Source of the DNA: Acidobacteriaceae bacterium
GTDB lineage: Bacteria > Acidobacteriota > Terriglobia > Bryobacterales > Bryobacteraceae
NCBI GenBank assembly: GCA_020247055.1
Contig: JADCJL010000048.1
Location: 1 to 44,336 of the forward strand
Length of the DNA stretch: 44,336 bases
Reading direction: 5' to 3'
Positions 16,242 to 25,024 of the stretch are shown here, in pieces. Position numbers and translations under genes: made by a program. Below the pieces are notes generated by a model. The model did not search any database and was not told where the DNA came from. It saw nothing but the letters and a program-made list of their open reading frames with translations. Position 1 is the stretch's first letter. The number at the start of each line of letters is the position of its first letter.

Positions 16242-18278
16242 ATGCGCATCGCCCTCTGGCTCCTCCCCTGCCTCCTGTTCGCCCAACCCGACTGGCGAAC
16301 CTACCGCGGCGGACCCGCCCAAACCGGCTTCTCCAATCTCAAACAGATCAACAAAGCCAACGTCGCCAAACTGCAGCCCGCCTGGACCTACGACACCGGC
16401 GACGCCGAAAAAGGCACCGAGATTCAATGCAATCCCCTCATCATCGACGGCGTCCTCTATGGCACCTCCGCCAAGCAAAAGGTCTTCGCCCTCAACGCCG
16501 CCACCGGCCAACCCCTCTGGCAGTTCGACCCCAGCGAAGGCAAACCTGCCCGCGGCCGTAACCGCGGCCTCGTGATGTGGCAGGAAGGCAAGGAACGCCG
16601 CCTCTTCGTCACCTGGCGCAACTGGCTGTTCGCCCTCGACCCCACCACCGGCCAGCCCATCCCCAGCTTCGGCAAAAACGGCCGCGTCGACCTCCGCGAA
16701 GGTCTCGGTCGCGACCCCGAACAGGTCTCCATCTCCGCGCCCACCCCCGGCATCCTCTATAAGGACATGCTCATTCAGGGCTCGCTCGTGCCCGAAGGCC
16801 TGCCCTCCGCCCCGGGCGACATCCGCGCCTACGACGTCCGCACCGGCGCCATCCGCTGGACCTTCCATACCCTCCCCCGCCCCGGCGAACCCGGCTACGA
16901 AACCTGGCCCAAAGACGCCTGGACCTACGCCGGCGGCACCAACTCCTGGCCCGGTCTCGCCCTCGATGAAAAGCGCGGCATCGTCTACGCCCCCACCGGT
17001 TCGGCCTCCTTCGACTTCTACGGCGCCAACCGCCACGGCAACAACCTCTACGCCAACTGCCTCCTCGCCCTCGACGCCGCCACCGGCCAACGCAAATGGC
17101 ACTTCCAGTTCGTCAAACACGACGTCTGGGACCGCGACCTCCCCGCCCCGCCCACCCTCGTCACCATCCAACGCAACGGCAAATCCATCGACGCCGTCGC
17201 TCAGATCACCAAATCCGGCCACGTCTTCGTTTTCCACCGCGAAACGGGCGAAAGCCTCTTCCCCCTCACCACCGTCGATACTCCCGATAGCGATGTCGAA
17301 GGCGAAAAACTCGCCCGCCAGCAGGTGCTGCCGCTCCGGCCCGCGCCCTTCTCCCGCCAGCAGCTCACCGAAGACATGATCCCCCACCCGGTCGCCAAAG
17401 CCCGCTTCCGGCAGATCCGCAGCGGCCCCCAGTTCACCCCGCCCAGCAAAGAAGGCACCGTCGTCTTCCCCGGCTTCGACGGCGGCGGCGAATGGGGCGG
17501 CGCGGCGTTTGACGCCTCCACCGGCCTGCTCTACGTCAACGCCAACGAGATGCCCTGGATCCTCCGCCTCGTCCCCCGCCCCGCGGCCAAAGGCGTCACC
17601 TCCGCCCGTACCCTCTACGTCCAGAACTGCGCCGGCTGCCACCGCGAGGACCGCGCCGGCAGCCCCCCCGAGTTCCCGCAGCTCGCCAAACTCGATCCCG
17701 CCAAACGCGCCGACCATGCCCGCATCATCGCCAAAGGCCAGGGCCGCATGCCGGGCTTTGGCCACCTGACCGCCGCCCAGCAGGAGGCCATTCTCGATTA
17801 CCTGGTAACCGGCAAGGATGCCGCCGCCAACGCCGTCGCCGCCAACTCGCTCATCGAACAGGCCTACCAGACCGATGGCTACAACAAGTTCCTCGACCCC
17901 GACGGCTACCCCGCCGTCAAGCCGCCCTGGGGCACCCTCAACGCCATCAACCTCAACACCGGCGAGTACGCCTGGCGCCAGCCCTTCGGCGAGTTCCCCG
18001 AACTGGCCGACAAAACCACGGGCACGGAAAACTACGGCGGACCGCTCGTCACCGCCGGCGGCGTGCTGTTCATCGGCGCCACCAACCACGACCGGCAGTT
18101 CCGCGCCTTCGACAAAGACACCGGCAAGTTACTCTGGAAAACGACTCTTTCGGCCGGCGGCAACGCCACCCCGGCGACTTACATGGTCAACGGCCGGCAG
18201 TATGTCGTCATCGCCGCCGGCGGCGGCAAAAGCAAGGCGCCCTCGGGCGGCCTCTATCACGCCTTCGCCCTTCCCTAA
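16242..18278 (+). CDS. PQQ-dependent dehydrogenase with embedded cytochrome c domain
   Basis: 678 residues with a short signal peptide ([14 protein letters not shown]). Tryptophan-docking beta-propeller repeats occur throughout ([69 protein letters not shown]), as in quinoprotein alcohol/glucose dehydrogenases. [17 protein letters not shown] is the usual quinoprotein motif containing a catalytic Asp. A cytochrome c domain is inserted before the last propeller blade: CAGCH at 463-467 with Met503 (GRMPGF) as the likely axial ligand, giving internal electron transfer. It is periplasmic and feeds electrons to the respiratory chain. The substrate (sugar or alcohol) is not evident. Its stop overlaps that of the convergent glycosyltransferase by four nt. 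Confidence 0.9.
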   Translation: MRIALWLLPCLLFAQPDWRTYRGGPAQTGFSNLKQINKANVAKLQPAWTYDTGDAEKGTEIQCNPLIIDGVLYGTSAKQKVFALNAATGQPLWQFDPSEGKPARGRNRGLVMWQEGKERRLFVTWRNWLFALDPTTGQPIPSFGKNGRVDLREGLGRDPEQVSISAPTPGILYKDMLIQGSLVPEGLPSAPGDIRAYDVRTGAIRWTFHTLPRPGEPGYETWPKDAWTYAGGTNSWPGLALDEKRGIVYAPTGSASFDFYGANRHGNNLYANCLLALDAATGQRKWHFQFVKHDVWDRDLPAPPTLVTIQRNGKSIDAVAQITKSGHVFVFHRETGESLFPLTTVDTPDSDVEGEKLARQQVLPLRPAPFSRQQLTEDMIPHPVAKARFRQIRSGPQFTPPSKEGTVVFPGFDGGGEWGGAAFDASTGLLYVNANEMPWILRLVPRPAAKGVTSARTLYVQNCAGCHREDRAGSPPEFPQLAKLDPAKRADHARIIAKGQGRMPGFGHLTAAQQEAILDYLVTGKDAAANAVAANSLIEQAYQTDGYNKFLDPDGYPAVKPPWGTLNAINLNTGEYAWRQPFGEFPELADKTTGTENYGGPLVTAGGVLFIGATNHDRQFRAFDKDTGKLLWKTTLSAGGNATPATYMVNGRQYVVIAAGGGKSKAPSGGLYHAFALP

Positions 18279-19030
18279 CGGGTAAAGTACAGCCGGCACA
18301 ACTGCACGAAGGTGGTCGCCAGCGACTTCACGCGAAAAAACTGCGACCGCCCGTGCAGGCGAGGATAGTGCCGCACCGGCAGCTCCACCACCTCCATACC
18401 CGAACGCTCCAGCAGCTTCACCAACTCCACGCAAATCGTCCCGCTCGACGAACGCAGCTGCCTCTGCTCGAGCAGCGAGCGGCGAAAGATCCGGAAATCA
18501 CAGTCAATATCCCGCAGCCGGACCCCAAACAGAAACCGGGCAAACTGGTTATAAACCGCCCCAATCACCTTCCGGTGCCAAGGGTCCTGCCGGGCGATCT
18601 TGTACCCGTTCACCAGCCCCACCCCCGGCCCCACCACCTCGAGCAGCGGACCCAGATCCCCCACATCGTACTGCCCGTCTCCATCCGTATAAAAGATGAA
18701 TTCCTTGGTCGCGGCGCCGAATCCCGTCCGCAGCGCCCCGCCGTATCCGCGGTTCTCCGGGTGTGTAATCACCCGCAGCAGCGGACCGTGCTGCTGTTGC
18801 AACTGCGCCAGTACCGCGCCCGTTTCATCCGCGCTCCCGTCGTTGACCACGATCACCTCAAAATCGTCCACCAACTCGCCCAGCACCTGAAACGTCTTGC
18901 CGATCAGCGCGGGCAGCGAGGGCGCATCGTTATAAGCGGGGAAAAACACACTCAAGCTGTGCGCGAAACGCCGCGGATTCGGGTTGACTACGAGCGGGCG
19001 AACGGTCTCAGGCTTCAGTGTAAAAGACAT
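18275..19030 (-). CDS. Family 2 glycosyltransferase, polyprenyl-phosphate sugar transferase-like
   Basis: 251 residues with the GT-A fold core: [11 protein letters not shown] at ~26, [14 protein letters not shown] at ~57, [12 protein letters not shown], and the metal-binding YTDGDGQYD at ~115. The later [31 protein letters not shown] and a C-terminal basic/aromatic stretch match dolichyl-phosphate mannose synthase-like enzymes (DPM1/GtrB without the C-terminal membrane segments). It likely transfers a sugar from a nucleotide donor to a lipid carrier for envelope glycans at the inner membrane. The ATG at 19030 has no obvious Shine-Dalgarno. It faces away from the two-component genes; the 66-bp gap to the regulator's stop is AT-rich compared with the surroundings. 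Confidence 0.85.
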   Translation of the reverse strand: MSFTLKPETVRPLVVNPNPRRFAHSLSVFFPAYNDAPSLPALIGKTFQVLGELVDDFEVIVVNDGSADETGAVLAQLQQQHGPLLRVITHPENRGYGGALRTGFGAATKEFIFYTDGDGQYDVGDLGPLLEVVGPGVGLVNGYKIARQDPWHRKVIGAVYNQFARFLFGVRLRDIDCDFRIFRRSLLEQRQLRSSSGTICVELVKLLERSGMEVVELPVRHYPRLHGRSQFFRVKSLATTFVQLCRLYFTR

Positions 19031-19096
19031 CCCACAACGATAGCGAACAAAAAGTTACGCCGTCTATACTGCTTTTTCTGTAAAGAAATATTAAAC

Positions 19097-19732
19097 TCAG
19101 GACACAATTCCCCGCCGCACGGCGCTCAGCACCAGTTCAGTCGCACTGCGCAACCCCATCTTCTCCATGATCCGAGCCCGGTGCGTCTCCACCGTATGCG
19201 GACTGAGACTCAACTGATAGGCGATCTCCTTATTACTGTTGCCTTCGGCCAGAAGCTGGTAGATGTGCCGCTCCCGGTCGGTCAGCCGCTCGTAGCGATC
19301 TTCGACGCCATCCTCGGGCCGACGCAACCGGAGAAAACGGTCCACCTCAGGACTGAAAAAGCGGCGCCCGCGACGGACCTCCAGAATCGCCGTGATCAAC
19401 TCCTCCTCCACGCAGTCCTTGAGCACATACCCGTTGGCACCCTCGCGCACCGCCCGGAGCACATATCGTTCATCGGCATGCATGCTCAGCATCACCACCG
19501 CCAGCCGCGGAAAGCTCCGCCGCAGTTGGGTTAACGCTTCCAATCCGTTCAACCCCTTCATCCCAACGTCCAGGAGGGCCAAATCCAGCCCATGGCTATG
19601 CGCCAGATCCACGGCCTCCACCCCACTGCTGGCCTCGGCCACCACCTGCAGGCCCGGATGGGTCTCCAGGATCCGGCGCAACCCTTGCCGCACCAGCGCA
19701 TGGTCGTCGGCCAGTAGAATCCGCAGCAGCAT
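19097..19732 (-). CDS. NarL/FixJ-type response regulator
   Basis: 211 residues. The receiver domain begins ILLADDHALVRQGLRRIL, with Asp55 (LALLDVGMKG) as the phosphorylation site, Ser/Thr in VVMLSMHA and Lys in YVLKD. The LuxR-type helix-turn-helix is at ~148-208: LTDRERHIYQLLAEGNSNKEIA, LSPHTVETHRARIMEKMG. It is a DNA-binding transcriptional regulator activated by the adjacent kinase. The start ATG overlaps the kinase stop (TAATG), so the two are translationally coupled. The target genes are unknown; neither neighbour carries an obvious binding site. Confidence 0.95.
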   Translation of the reverse strand: MLLRILLADDHALVRQGLRRILETHPGLQVVAEASSGVEAVDLAHSHGLDLALLDVGMKGLNGLEALTQLRRSFPRLAVVMLSMHADERYVLRAVREGANGYVLKDCVEEELITAILEVRRGRRFFSPEVDRFLRLRRPEDGVEDRYERLTDRERHIYQLLAEGNSNKEIAYQLSLSPHTVETHRARIMEKMGLRSATELVLSAVRRGIVS

Positions 19733-21042
19733 TACGAATAGACCTCCGCCCGGCGAGCGGCCTCGACGGGGATCCGCACCTCAATGCGGGTTCCCGCCCC
19801 GGGTCGAGACTCGACCACGACGCTCCCCGACAGTTTCTGCGCGCGCTCCTTAATCCCCACGATGCCCGTCCCCTGCCGGGGGAGCCCACGCTCACTCAAG
19901 GAAAAACCCACCCCGTCGTCCACCACCTCCAACTGCAGCCGGTTTCCCTCCTGGCCAAGCACCACCCGCACCAGGGACGCCCGGGAGTACTTCTCACAGT
20001 TATGCAGCGCCTCCTGTGCGATGCGGAATACGCAGGTCTTCGCCTCATCCGACAGATCTTCCCCAACCTCCGCACCCGTAAACTCCGTACGGATCCCCGA
20101 ACGGCGGCCAAAATCTTCCAACTGCCACTGCAGCGCCGCCCCCAGCCCAAGATCATCAAGCAGGCTCGGCCGCAGCAACAGCGAGATATCCCGCACCATT
20201 CGCAAGGTCCTTTCGGCGAGTTCCCGCGCGCGCAGCAGCCGGGTGCGAGCCTCCCCGCCCGCCAGCAGGGACATCGCGTGGGAGATCTCCATCCGCAGCG
20301 CCGTCAGGGACTGCCCAACCTCATCGTGAAGCTCCCGCGAAAGCGACCGCCGCTCCTCCTCCTGAACTTCCAGCAAGCGAGCCGAAAGATGCTCCAACTC
20401 CCGCGAATGAGTCTGCCGTTCCCGCTCGTTCCGGCTCGCAATCCGCAACGTGAAAAAGGTAACCCCCAAGCCAACCGTCAGCGAGGCAGCCAGCAGAATC
20501 ACCAACAGACGAGAGGCCGCGAACCGCTCCGCCAGATACCGATCCTGCGCCTCCGTCAACTCCTTGCGCCGCTTGTTTCGAAACTCTTCAATCAGCGTAA
20601 ATACCGCCAGTCGGCGCGGCACCAGGACCTCGGCAATGTAACTTTTGGGTTTGCCCGGCGCCGCGCGAATTTCGTCCAGCCAAATCCGGAACGCCTCCTC
20701 CAGCCGCAACGACTCCACCAGATTCCCGTCCAGTTCGGTGAGTTTGCCAAGCGCCTGCCAACCCTGCGCCGCCAACTCGTCCAGGCTGAGCGATAGCTGC
20801 CGCTCGCCGGTGGCATCGGGCGAAATGAAGTAGTCGCGGGAACTGATTCCACCCAGCCACACCACCCGCCGCAACGCCGCAACCGCGTCCTCCCTACCTA
20901 TATAACGGTGGTAGGCGGCCTGCTGCGCCGAGTCTCCCGCCGACTGTAACTGCAGGGCCTCCCACGCCGACGCCGCCAGCAGAACCAGAATCACGGCAAA
21001 ACCAGCCCGGAGGACATGCAAACTGTGGAACGACCTTTTCAT
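19732..21042 (-). CDS. Sensor histidine kinase, HisKA_3/NarX-DegS type
   Basis: 436 residues. The start at 21042 is set by AAGGAGG six nt upstream and by the membrane segment that follows (LRAGFAVILVLLAASAWEAL, 11-30); the same frame is open to 21369 but that part looks non-coding. Residues ~31-178 form an extracytoplasmic helical sensor region resembling four-helix CHASE3-like domains, followed by a second membrane helix (~178-200). The dimerisation/phosphotransfer motif is LEVQEEERRSLSRELHDEVG with His239. The ATPase domain has NCEKYS (N-box), DDGVGF (G1) and GTGIVGIKERAQKL (G2). It signals to the overlapping response regulator. The stimulus is unknown. Confidence 0.93.
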   Translation of the reverse strand: MKRSFHSLHVLRAGFAVILVLLAASAWEALQLQSAGDSAQQAAYHRYIGREDAVAALRRVVWLGGISSRDYFISPDATGERQLSLSLDELAAQGWQALGKLTELDGNLVESLRLEEAFRIWLDEIRAAPGKPKSYIAEVLVPRRLAVFTLIEEFRNKRRKELTEAQDRYLAERFAASRLLVILLAASLTVGLGVTFFTLRIASRNERERQTHSRELEHLSARLLEVQEEERRSLSRELHDEVGQSLTALRMEISHAMSLLAGGEARTRLLRARELAERTLRMVRDISLLLRPSLLDDLGLGAALQWQLEDFGRRSGIRTEFTGAEVGEDLSDEAKTCVFRIAQEALHNCEKYSRASLVRVVLGQEGNRLQLEVVDDGVGFSLSERGLPRQGTGIVGIKERAQKLSGSVVVESRPGAGTRIEVRIPVEAARRAEVYS

Positions 21043-21969
21043 CGGTACCCTCCTTTTTACAGTATCCCCTGCCGGACTCGCCAATTCCGCCCTGTAGCCA
21101 ATTTGCCGTATCGCGGGACTCGCCCAGCCCGGAGTCTCCTGTCCATTCGCCCCTCTGCCTGGCATCCTGTTGCCCAATCTTCCTCCTTCCAGCGCGCCCC
21201 GATCGAGTTCCGCCACCGCGCCTCCCTGGCCGAACCGGGAGGGTGCAGTGCAGGCAACCCCGCCGCGGCAAACGCACGCCGGGCCGCGTTTCTGCACAAA
21301 GCTCTCGACTTGGCCGGCCCACTCACTCCCTTGCTCAAAAGCGCACAGGCCGCACAGGCCCGGCACCAACGGGCGAGCAACTCACCCCTCCTGCCGGGCC
21401 CAAGCAAGTCCGTCGTGCGCGGTCCTTATTAAGCGGAGCCCCTGGCGGGCATAGCTCCTACCTTCGGGGCCATGCTTTCGAGGCCGCGGGGCTCACCTCC
21501 ATCCTCAACGCCGATGCGCACCGCCACGGCAAGGCCCTCGTCAGAGCCCGCAATCTTCCACCGTCCCCGAGCCGTCTCGCCCCCGATGCCTCTCTCCCAT
21601 ACCTCCTCGCCCTTCCGAGGCTCAGCCGGTTCCTCGACATCGATACCGGCTTCTGCGAGATCCACCGCTTCCCGCGGCCCGGCGACAGCTTTTCCCTTCG
21701 CCGGCGAAACGGCCCGCTGCGGAATGACGCTGCGCCTCCATCGCGGCCCTTATCCCGATCCGATGGCATCGTCGCTCACCAGGAAGGTCGCTCACTAGAA
21801 AGAATGACAAGCGCCGGCTCGTCGAACGGCATTTCGCCGCCCGGGGGCAGAAACGCTACATCCCGAAACCCGGCCGGGGCCATCGTCTGCTCGCCGGCGA
21901 CTGCGGCCTGCGCTTCCGCGGCAACGGCCCCCACTCCGCCCTCCGGACCTTTACCGACCAGCTATACCG
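21043..21969. other. No confident gene; possible decayed coding sequence
   Basis: The first ~20 bp hold the ribosome binding site of the kinase. From 21429 to ~21965 the minus strand has two stretches with coding-like codon choice: one ending in ESMAPKVGAMPARGSA at 21429, another containing AGFRDVAFLPPGGEMPFDEP near 21830-21930. Stops and frame changes separate them, and I cannot match them to a family. They lie directly downstream of the dehydratase gene. A decayed gene is possible; a plus-strand frame of similar length (21243-22241) runs into the antisense of the dehydratase and is unconvincing. Confidence 0.35.
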
Positions 21970-23106
21970 TCAATCTGTCCATGCTCCGGCAGGACCCTCC
22001 CGATGGAAAACCACCCCCAACCCGGGCCGCTCCGGCACCACGTAGTTGGCCCCGTCCATGGCAATGGGTTCGGCCAGAAACCGGTTGGCTACCTCGAGAA
22101 CCCGCGGGTTATACTCGCACAGCCCGCTGTTCGGCAGCGCCGCCGCCAAGTGCACCGCCGCCAGAATCTGCGGCGCCAGCGCGATACTCACATGCGGCAC
22201 CAGCCGCTTGGCCAGCTTCCCAATCGCCACCGACTCGGTGATCCCGCACCGCCCCAGGTCCGGCTGCAGCACTCCCGCCAGCCCCAGCCACGGTCGCAGC
22301 TCGTACCGCGTCCGGTAACTCTCCCCCACCGCCAGCGGCGCCCGCGCCCCAGCCGCCCACCGCGCATGCGCCTCGATCTCCTCGGGCGGAAACGGACACT
22401 CCATCCACTCCAGATCCAAATCCTGCCCGGCCCCCTCCGGCAGATGCCACAGCGCGTCCACCGCAAACCGCACCCCCGGAAAAACCGACTGGAACAACCG
22501 GATGCGCCGCTCCAGTTCCCCCCACGACTCCTCCAGATAAACCTTGAACAGGCGAAATCCCCGCTCAACGTGCTCGCCGATAAACGCTAAACGCTCCTCG
22601 TCGGTCGCCCCCGCCACCCCGGAAACATACGCCGGCACCAGCCGCCTCCCGCCCCCCAGCATCCGCGCCACGGATTGCCCCGCCAATTGCCCGGCTAAAT
22701 CCCACAGCGCCAAATCCACCCCCGCCATCGCGTCCAATTGATAACCGCCCGTCTGCCCCCGCACCCGCATCGTGTTGTAGAGCAGCTCGCGAATCTCACC
22801 AATCTCCCCCGGCGCGCCCCCAAACGGACGGCCCGCCAGCAGCGGAGCAAACAGCAGTTCGACAATCGTGCAGGCCACCTCCGGCGCCAGCGGCGCCTGC
22901 GCCTCCCCCCAACCGGTCATCCCGTTCGACAGGTCCACCCGCACCAGCGCCGTCTCAAAATCCACCGGGTAAAGCACCGGGTAAGCCGTCGACCACCGGT
23001 ACCGGCCCTCCCCGCTCACCCCGGTCGGTGAACCCGCCAACCCGCGGGCCGTCCGGCCGTCCCGCGCGATCCGTACCGGGATCGCGGTTACCTTTTCAAT
23101 GCGCAT
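21970..23106 (-). CDS. Enolase-superfamily dehydratase/racemase (mandelate racemase-like)
   Basis: 378 residues from the ATG at 23106, supported by GGAGA five nt upstream and by the typical opening (RIEKVTAIPVRI). The N-terminal capping domain (~1-125) is followed by the (beta/alpha)8 barrel. Metal ligands are Asp217 (AVDALW), Glu236 (WMECPFPP) and Glu262 (AVGES). QPDLGRCGITE and His305 (PHVSIAL) sit where mandelate-racemase subgroup enzymes carry their second base. The first-base position reads FKVYL (Lys188, Tyr190), so the usual KxK/KxH second residue is Tyr. Context (GntR/FCD regulator, ACS-family MFS transporter, DapA-like aldolase) suggests dehydration of a sugar acid. The exact substrate cannot be told. 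Confidence 0.85.
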   Translation of the reverse strand: MRIEKVTAIPVRIARDGRTARGLAGSPTGVSGEGRYRWSTAYPVLYPVDFETALVRVDLSNGMTGWGEAQAPLAPEVACTIVELLFAPLLAGRPFGGAPGEIGEIRELLYNTMRVRGQTGGYQLDAMAGVDLALWDLAGQLAGQSVARMLGGGRRLVPAYVSGVAGATDEERLAFIGEHVERGFRLFKVYLEESWGELERRIRLFQSVFPGVRFAVDALWHLPEGAGQDLDLEWMECPFPPEEIEAHARWAAGARAPLAVGESYRTRYELRPWLGLAGVLQPDLGRCGITESVAIGKLAKRLVPHVSIALAPQILAAVHLAAALPNSGLCEYNPRVLEVANRFLAEPIAMDGANYVVPERPGLGVVFHREGPAGAWTD

Positions 23107-23143
23107 AAGCTCTCCAAGTGTTAATAATGAAGGGAACTGCCGA
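23107..23143. promoter_or_regulatory. 37-bp divergent intergenic region, dehydratase / GntR regulator
   Basis: It contains the Shine-Dalgarno sequences of both genes (tctcc read on the minus strand, agggaa on the plus strand) and an AT-rich core, tgttaataatga (23119-23130). With so little room, at least one promoter must lie inside the opposite coding region. A regulator bound here could repress both genes at once. I found no clean GT-N-AC operator of the FadR type. Confidence 0.35.
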
Positions 23144-23929
23144 ATGAAACTTCGCCGACTGACCCGAAAACGCGCGACCGATGAGGTGTACGAGGCGCTG
23201 CGCGATGCCATTCTCTCGCGCGGCTTCAAGCCCGGTGAGCGCTTGCAGGTCGAAGAGATCGCTCTCAAACTCGGCGTATCCCTCACCCCGGTGCGCCACT
23301 CGGTTCAACGTCTCTGCACCGAAGGCCTCGTCGAAATCCGGCCCCGCTCCGGCACCTTCGTCGCTACCCTCACGGGAGAAGACATTCAATCGACCTTCGA
23401 AGTCCGCTGCGCCCTCGAATGCCTCGCCGCCGAGTTGGCCATCCCCCGGATGTCCCGCGCCATCGCCGCCGAGTTCGACGAACTGCTCGCCCTGCTGCGC
23501 CAACCGGTCTCCGACGAAGAGGCGCTGCGCAAACACGAGCAGGCCAATAGCGACCTGCACCAGACGCTGCTGCAGGCGTCGGGCAACAAACGCCTCGAAG
23601 AGGTCTACGCCGGCCTGAACGCCCATCTCACCATTGCCCGGATCCACGCCTCGGAAAGCCGCAAAACGGACACCGCCTCGGAAAGCCCCTTTCAAAGTAA
23701 GGAGTGGCAGGCCCGCTTTACCCAGGAACAGGCCGAGCACGAAGAGATTGTCGCGGCGCTCAAAGCCAAACAGGTGCAGCGCGCTCAGGAGTCCCTGCGG
23801 AATCATATCTACCGCGCTAAGGATGCAATGATGTCGTCGTTTGCAGCGGTGTCCGCACCAGCCACCGCACGAGCAGGTAGGAAACCGGATGGAGCAGCCC
23901 CATCAAAACGAAAACGCTCGCGTAGTTGA
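23144..23929 (+). CDS. GntR-family (FadR subfamily, FCD domain) transcriptional regulator
   Basis: 261 residues from the ATG at 23144, eight nt after AGGGA. Residues ~10-75 are the winged helix-turn-helix (VYEALRDAILSRGFKPGERL, EEIALKLGVSLTPVRHSVQRL, GLVEIRPRSGTFVA). The FCD effector domain follows (~85-220) with metal-binding candidates FEVRCALE, a 'NSDLHQTL' Asp/His pair, and EHEEIVAAL and RNHI histidines. The tail (~235-261) is a basic, low-complexity extension (KRKRSRS at the end) that overlaps the MFS transporter gene antisense by 113 nt. It likely responds to a sugar acid and controls the divergent dehydratase and perhaps the convergent transport/aldolase operon. Confidence 0.9.
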   Translation: MKLRRLTRKRATDEVYEALRDAILSRGFKPGERLQVEEIALKLGVSLTPVRHSVQRLCTEGLVEIRPRSGTFVATLTGEDIQSTFEVRCALECLAAELAIPRMSRAIAAEFDELLALLRQPVSDEEALRKHEQANSDLHQTLLQASGNKRLEEVYAGLNAHLTIARIHASESRKTDTASESPFQSKEWQARFTQEQAEHEEIVAALKAKQVQRAQESLRNHIYRAKDAMMSSFAAVSAPATARAGRKPDGAAPSKRKRSRS

Positions 23930-25022
23930 ACTGCACTACCATCCAGCCGGTCAGCGCCGTGAAGATCGTCCCGCCTAAGCCGTTGCCAAACGCCAGCAGC
24001 CCCGACACCACCCCCACCACCTCCCGCGGGTAGATGTCGTTGGTCAACGTCGCCTGGTTTGTCTTCCAGCCCATGTGCGCAAACGTCACCACGCAAATCA
24101 GCGCCAGCGAAATCGCCCGGCTCTCCACAAAACCCACCGCCATCGACAGCGGCATCAGTGCCGCAAACGGCAGCATCCACCGCAAGCGCGCCTCTACCGG
24201 ACTGAAGCCCCGGCGCACCCACTGGCCCGATAGCCACCCCCCGGCCAGGCTGCCCGCGTCCGCCGTCAAATACGGCATCCAAGCCAGCATCCCCATCTCC
24301 GCCACCGTAAAACCGCGCTGGTCCACCAGATACTTCGGCAGCCAGAACAGATAAAACCACCAGACCGGGTCGGACAGAAAACGCGCCGCCAGCAATCCCC
24401 ACGTCTGCCGGTAGCGCAGCATCTCCGTCCACCGCCGCCGCGGGCCCGCCGGCAGCGGCAGCGCCTCGGCGTGCCGCGTTACCAGGATCCATGGAATCAG
24501 CCAGATCAGCCCCAACGCGCCCGTGGCCACAAACGCCATCCGCCACCCGTAATGCAGCGCCAGCAGCGTCACCACCGGCGGCGCCACCACGGCCCCGACG
24601 CTCGCTCCGGCCTGGATCATCCCGTTGATGAAAGCCCGGTCCTTGGGAGCGTACCACTCAGAAACACCCTTGAACGCCGCCATGAAGTTGCCGCTCTCCC
24701 CCGCCCCCAGCAAAAACCGGAACGCCCCCAGCGACCACCCGCCCTGCACGAACGCGTGCAGACTGTTCGCCGCGCTCCACCAGACCATGAACACCCCCAA
24801 CGAGAAACGGGTGCCCCAACGGTCCACCAAAAAACCCGAACCAGCGTACATCACCGTATACGCCATCAGAAACGCCGTCAGAATATTCGCGTATTGCTGA
24901 TCGGAAATCCCCAACTCCTTCGTTAGCGAGGGAGCCAACACCGACAGAGTCTGCCGGTCGACGTAGTTGATCACCGTCGAAAAAAACAGCAGGACGGCTA
25001 CACCCCAGCGCCAGGAGGACAT
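23817..25022 (-). CDS. MFS transporter, anion:cation symporter (hexuronate/galactonate-type) family
   Basis: 401 residues, about 12 hydrophobic helices. The opening FFSTVINYVDRQTLSVLAP is the hallmark of ACS-family transporters such as ExuT, GudP and DgoT, with DRWGTRFSLGVFMVWWSAAN as the conserved loop 2-3 motif and RFLLGAGESGNFMAAFKGVSEWYAPKDRA matching the family's helix 4-5 region. It imports an organic acid with protons at the inner membrane. The ATG follows the aldolase stop by two nt (TGACGATG), so the two are one operon. Its 3' end overlaps the convergent GntR gene by 113 nt. The sugar-acid neighbours support a hexonate/hexuronate-like substrate. Confidence 0.92.
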   Translation of the reverse strand: MSSWRWGVAVLLFFSTVINYVDRQTLSVLAPSLTKELGISDQQYANILTAFLMAYTVMYAGSGFLVDRWGTRFSLGVFMVWWSAANSLHAFVQGGWSLGAFRFLLGAGESGNFMAAFKGVSEWYAPKDRAFINGMIQAGASVGAVVAPPVVTLLALHYGWRMAFVATGALGLIWLIPWILVTRHAEALPLPAGPRRRWTEMLRYRQTWGLLAARFLSDPVWWFYLFWLPKYLVDQRGFTVAEMGMLAWMPYLTADAGSLAGGWLSGQWVRRGFSPVEARLRWMLPFAALMPLSMAVGFVESRAISLALICVVTFAHMGWKTNQATLTNDIYPREVVGVVSGLLAFGNGLGGTIFTALTGWMVVQFNYASVFVLMGLLHPVSYLLVRWLVRTPLQTTTSLHP

Positions 25023-25024
25023 CG

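Noticed and set aside
16080-18089. Long minus-strand open frame over the PQQ dehydrogenase.
   Set aside because: Gly/Glu/Ala-rich mirror of the dehydrogenase; only its end (about 15966-16050) is meaningful, as the protease fragment.
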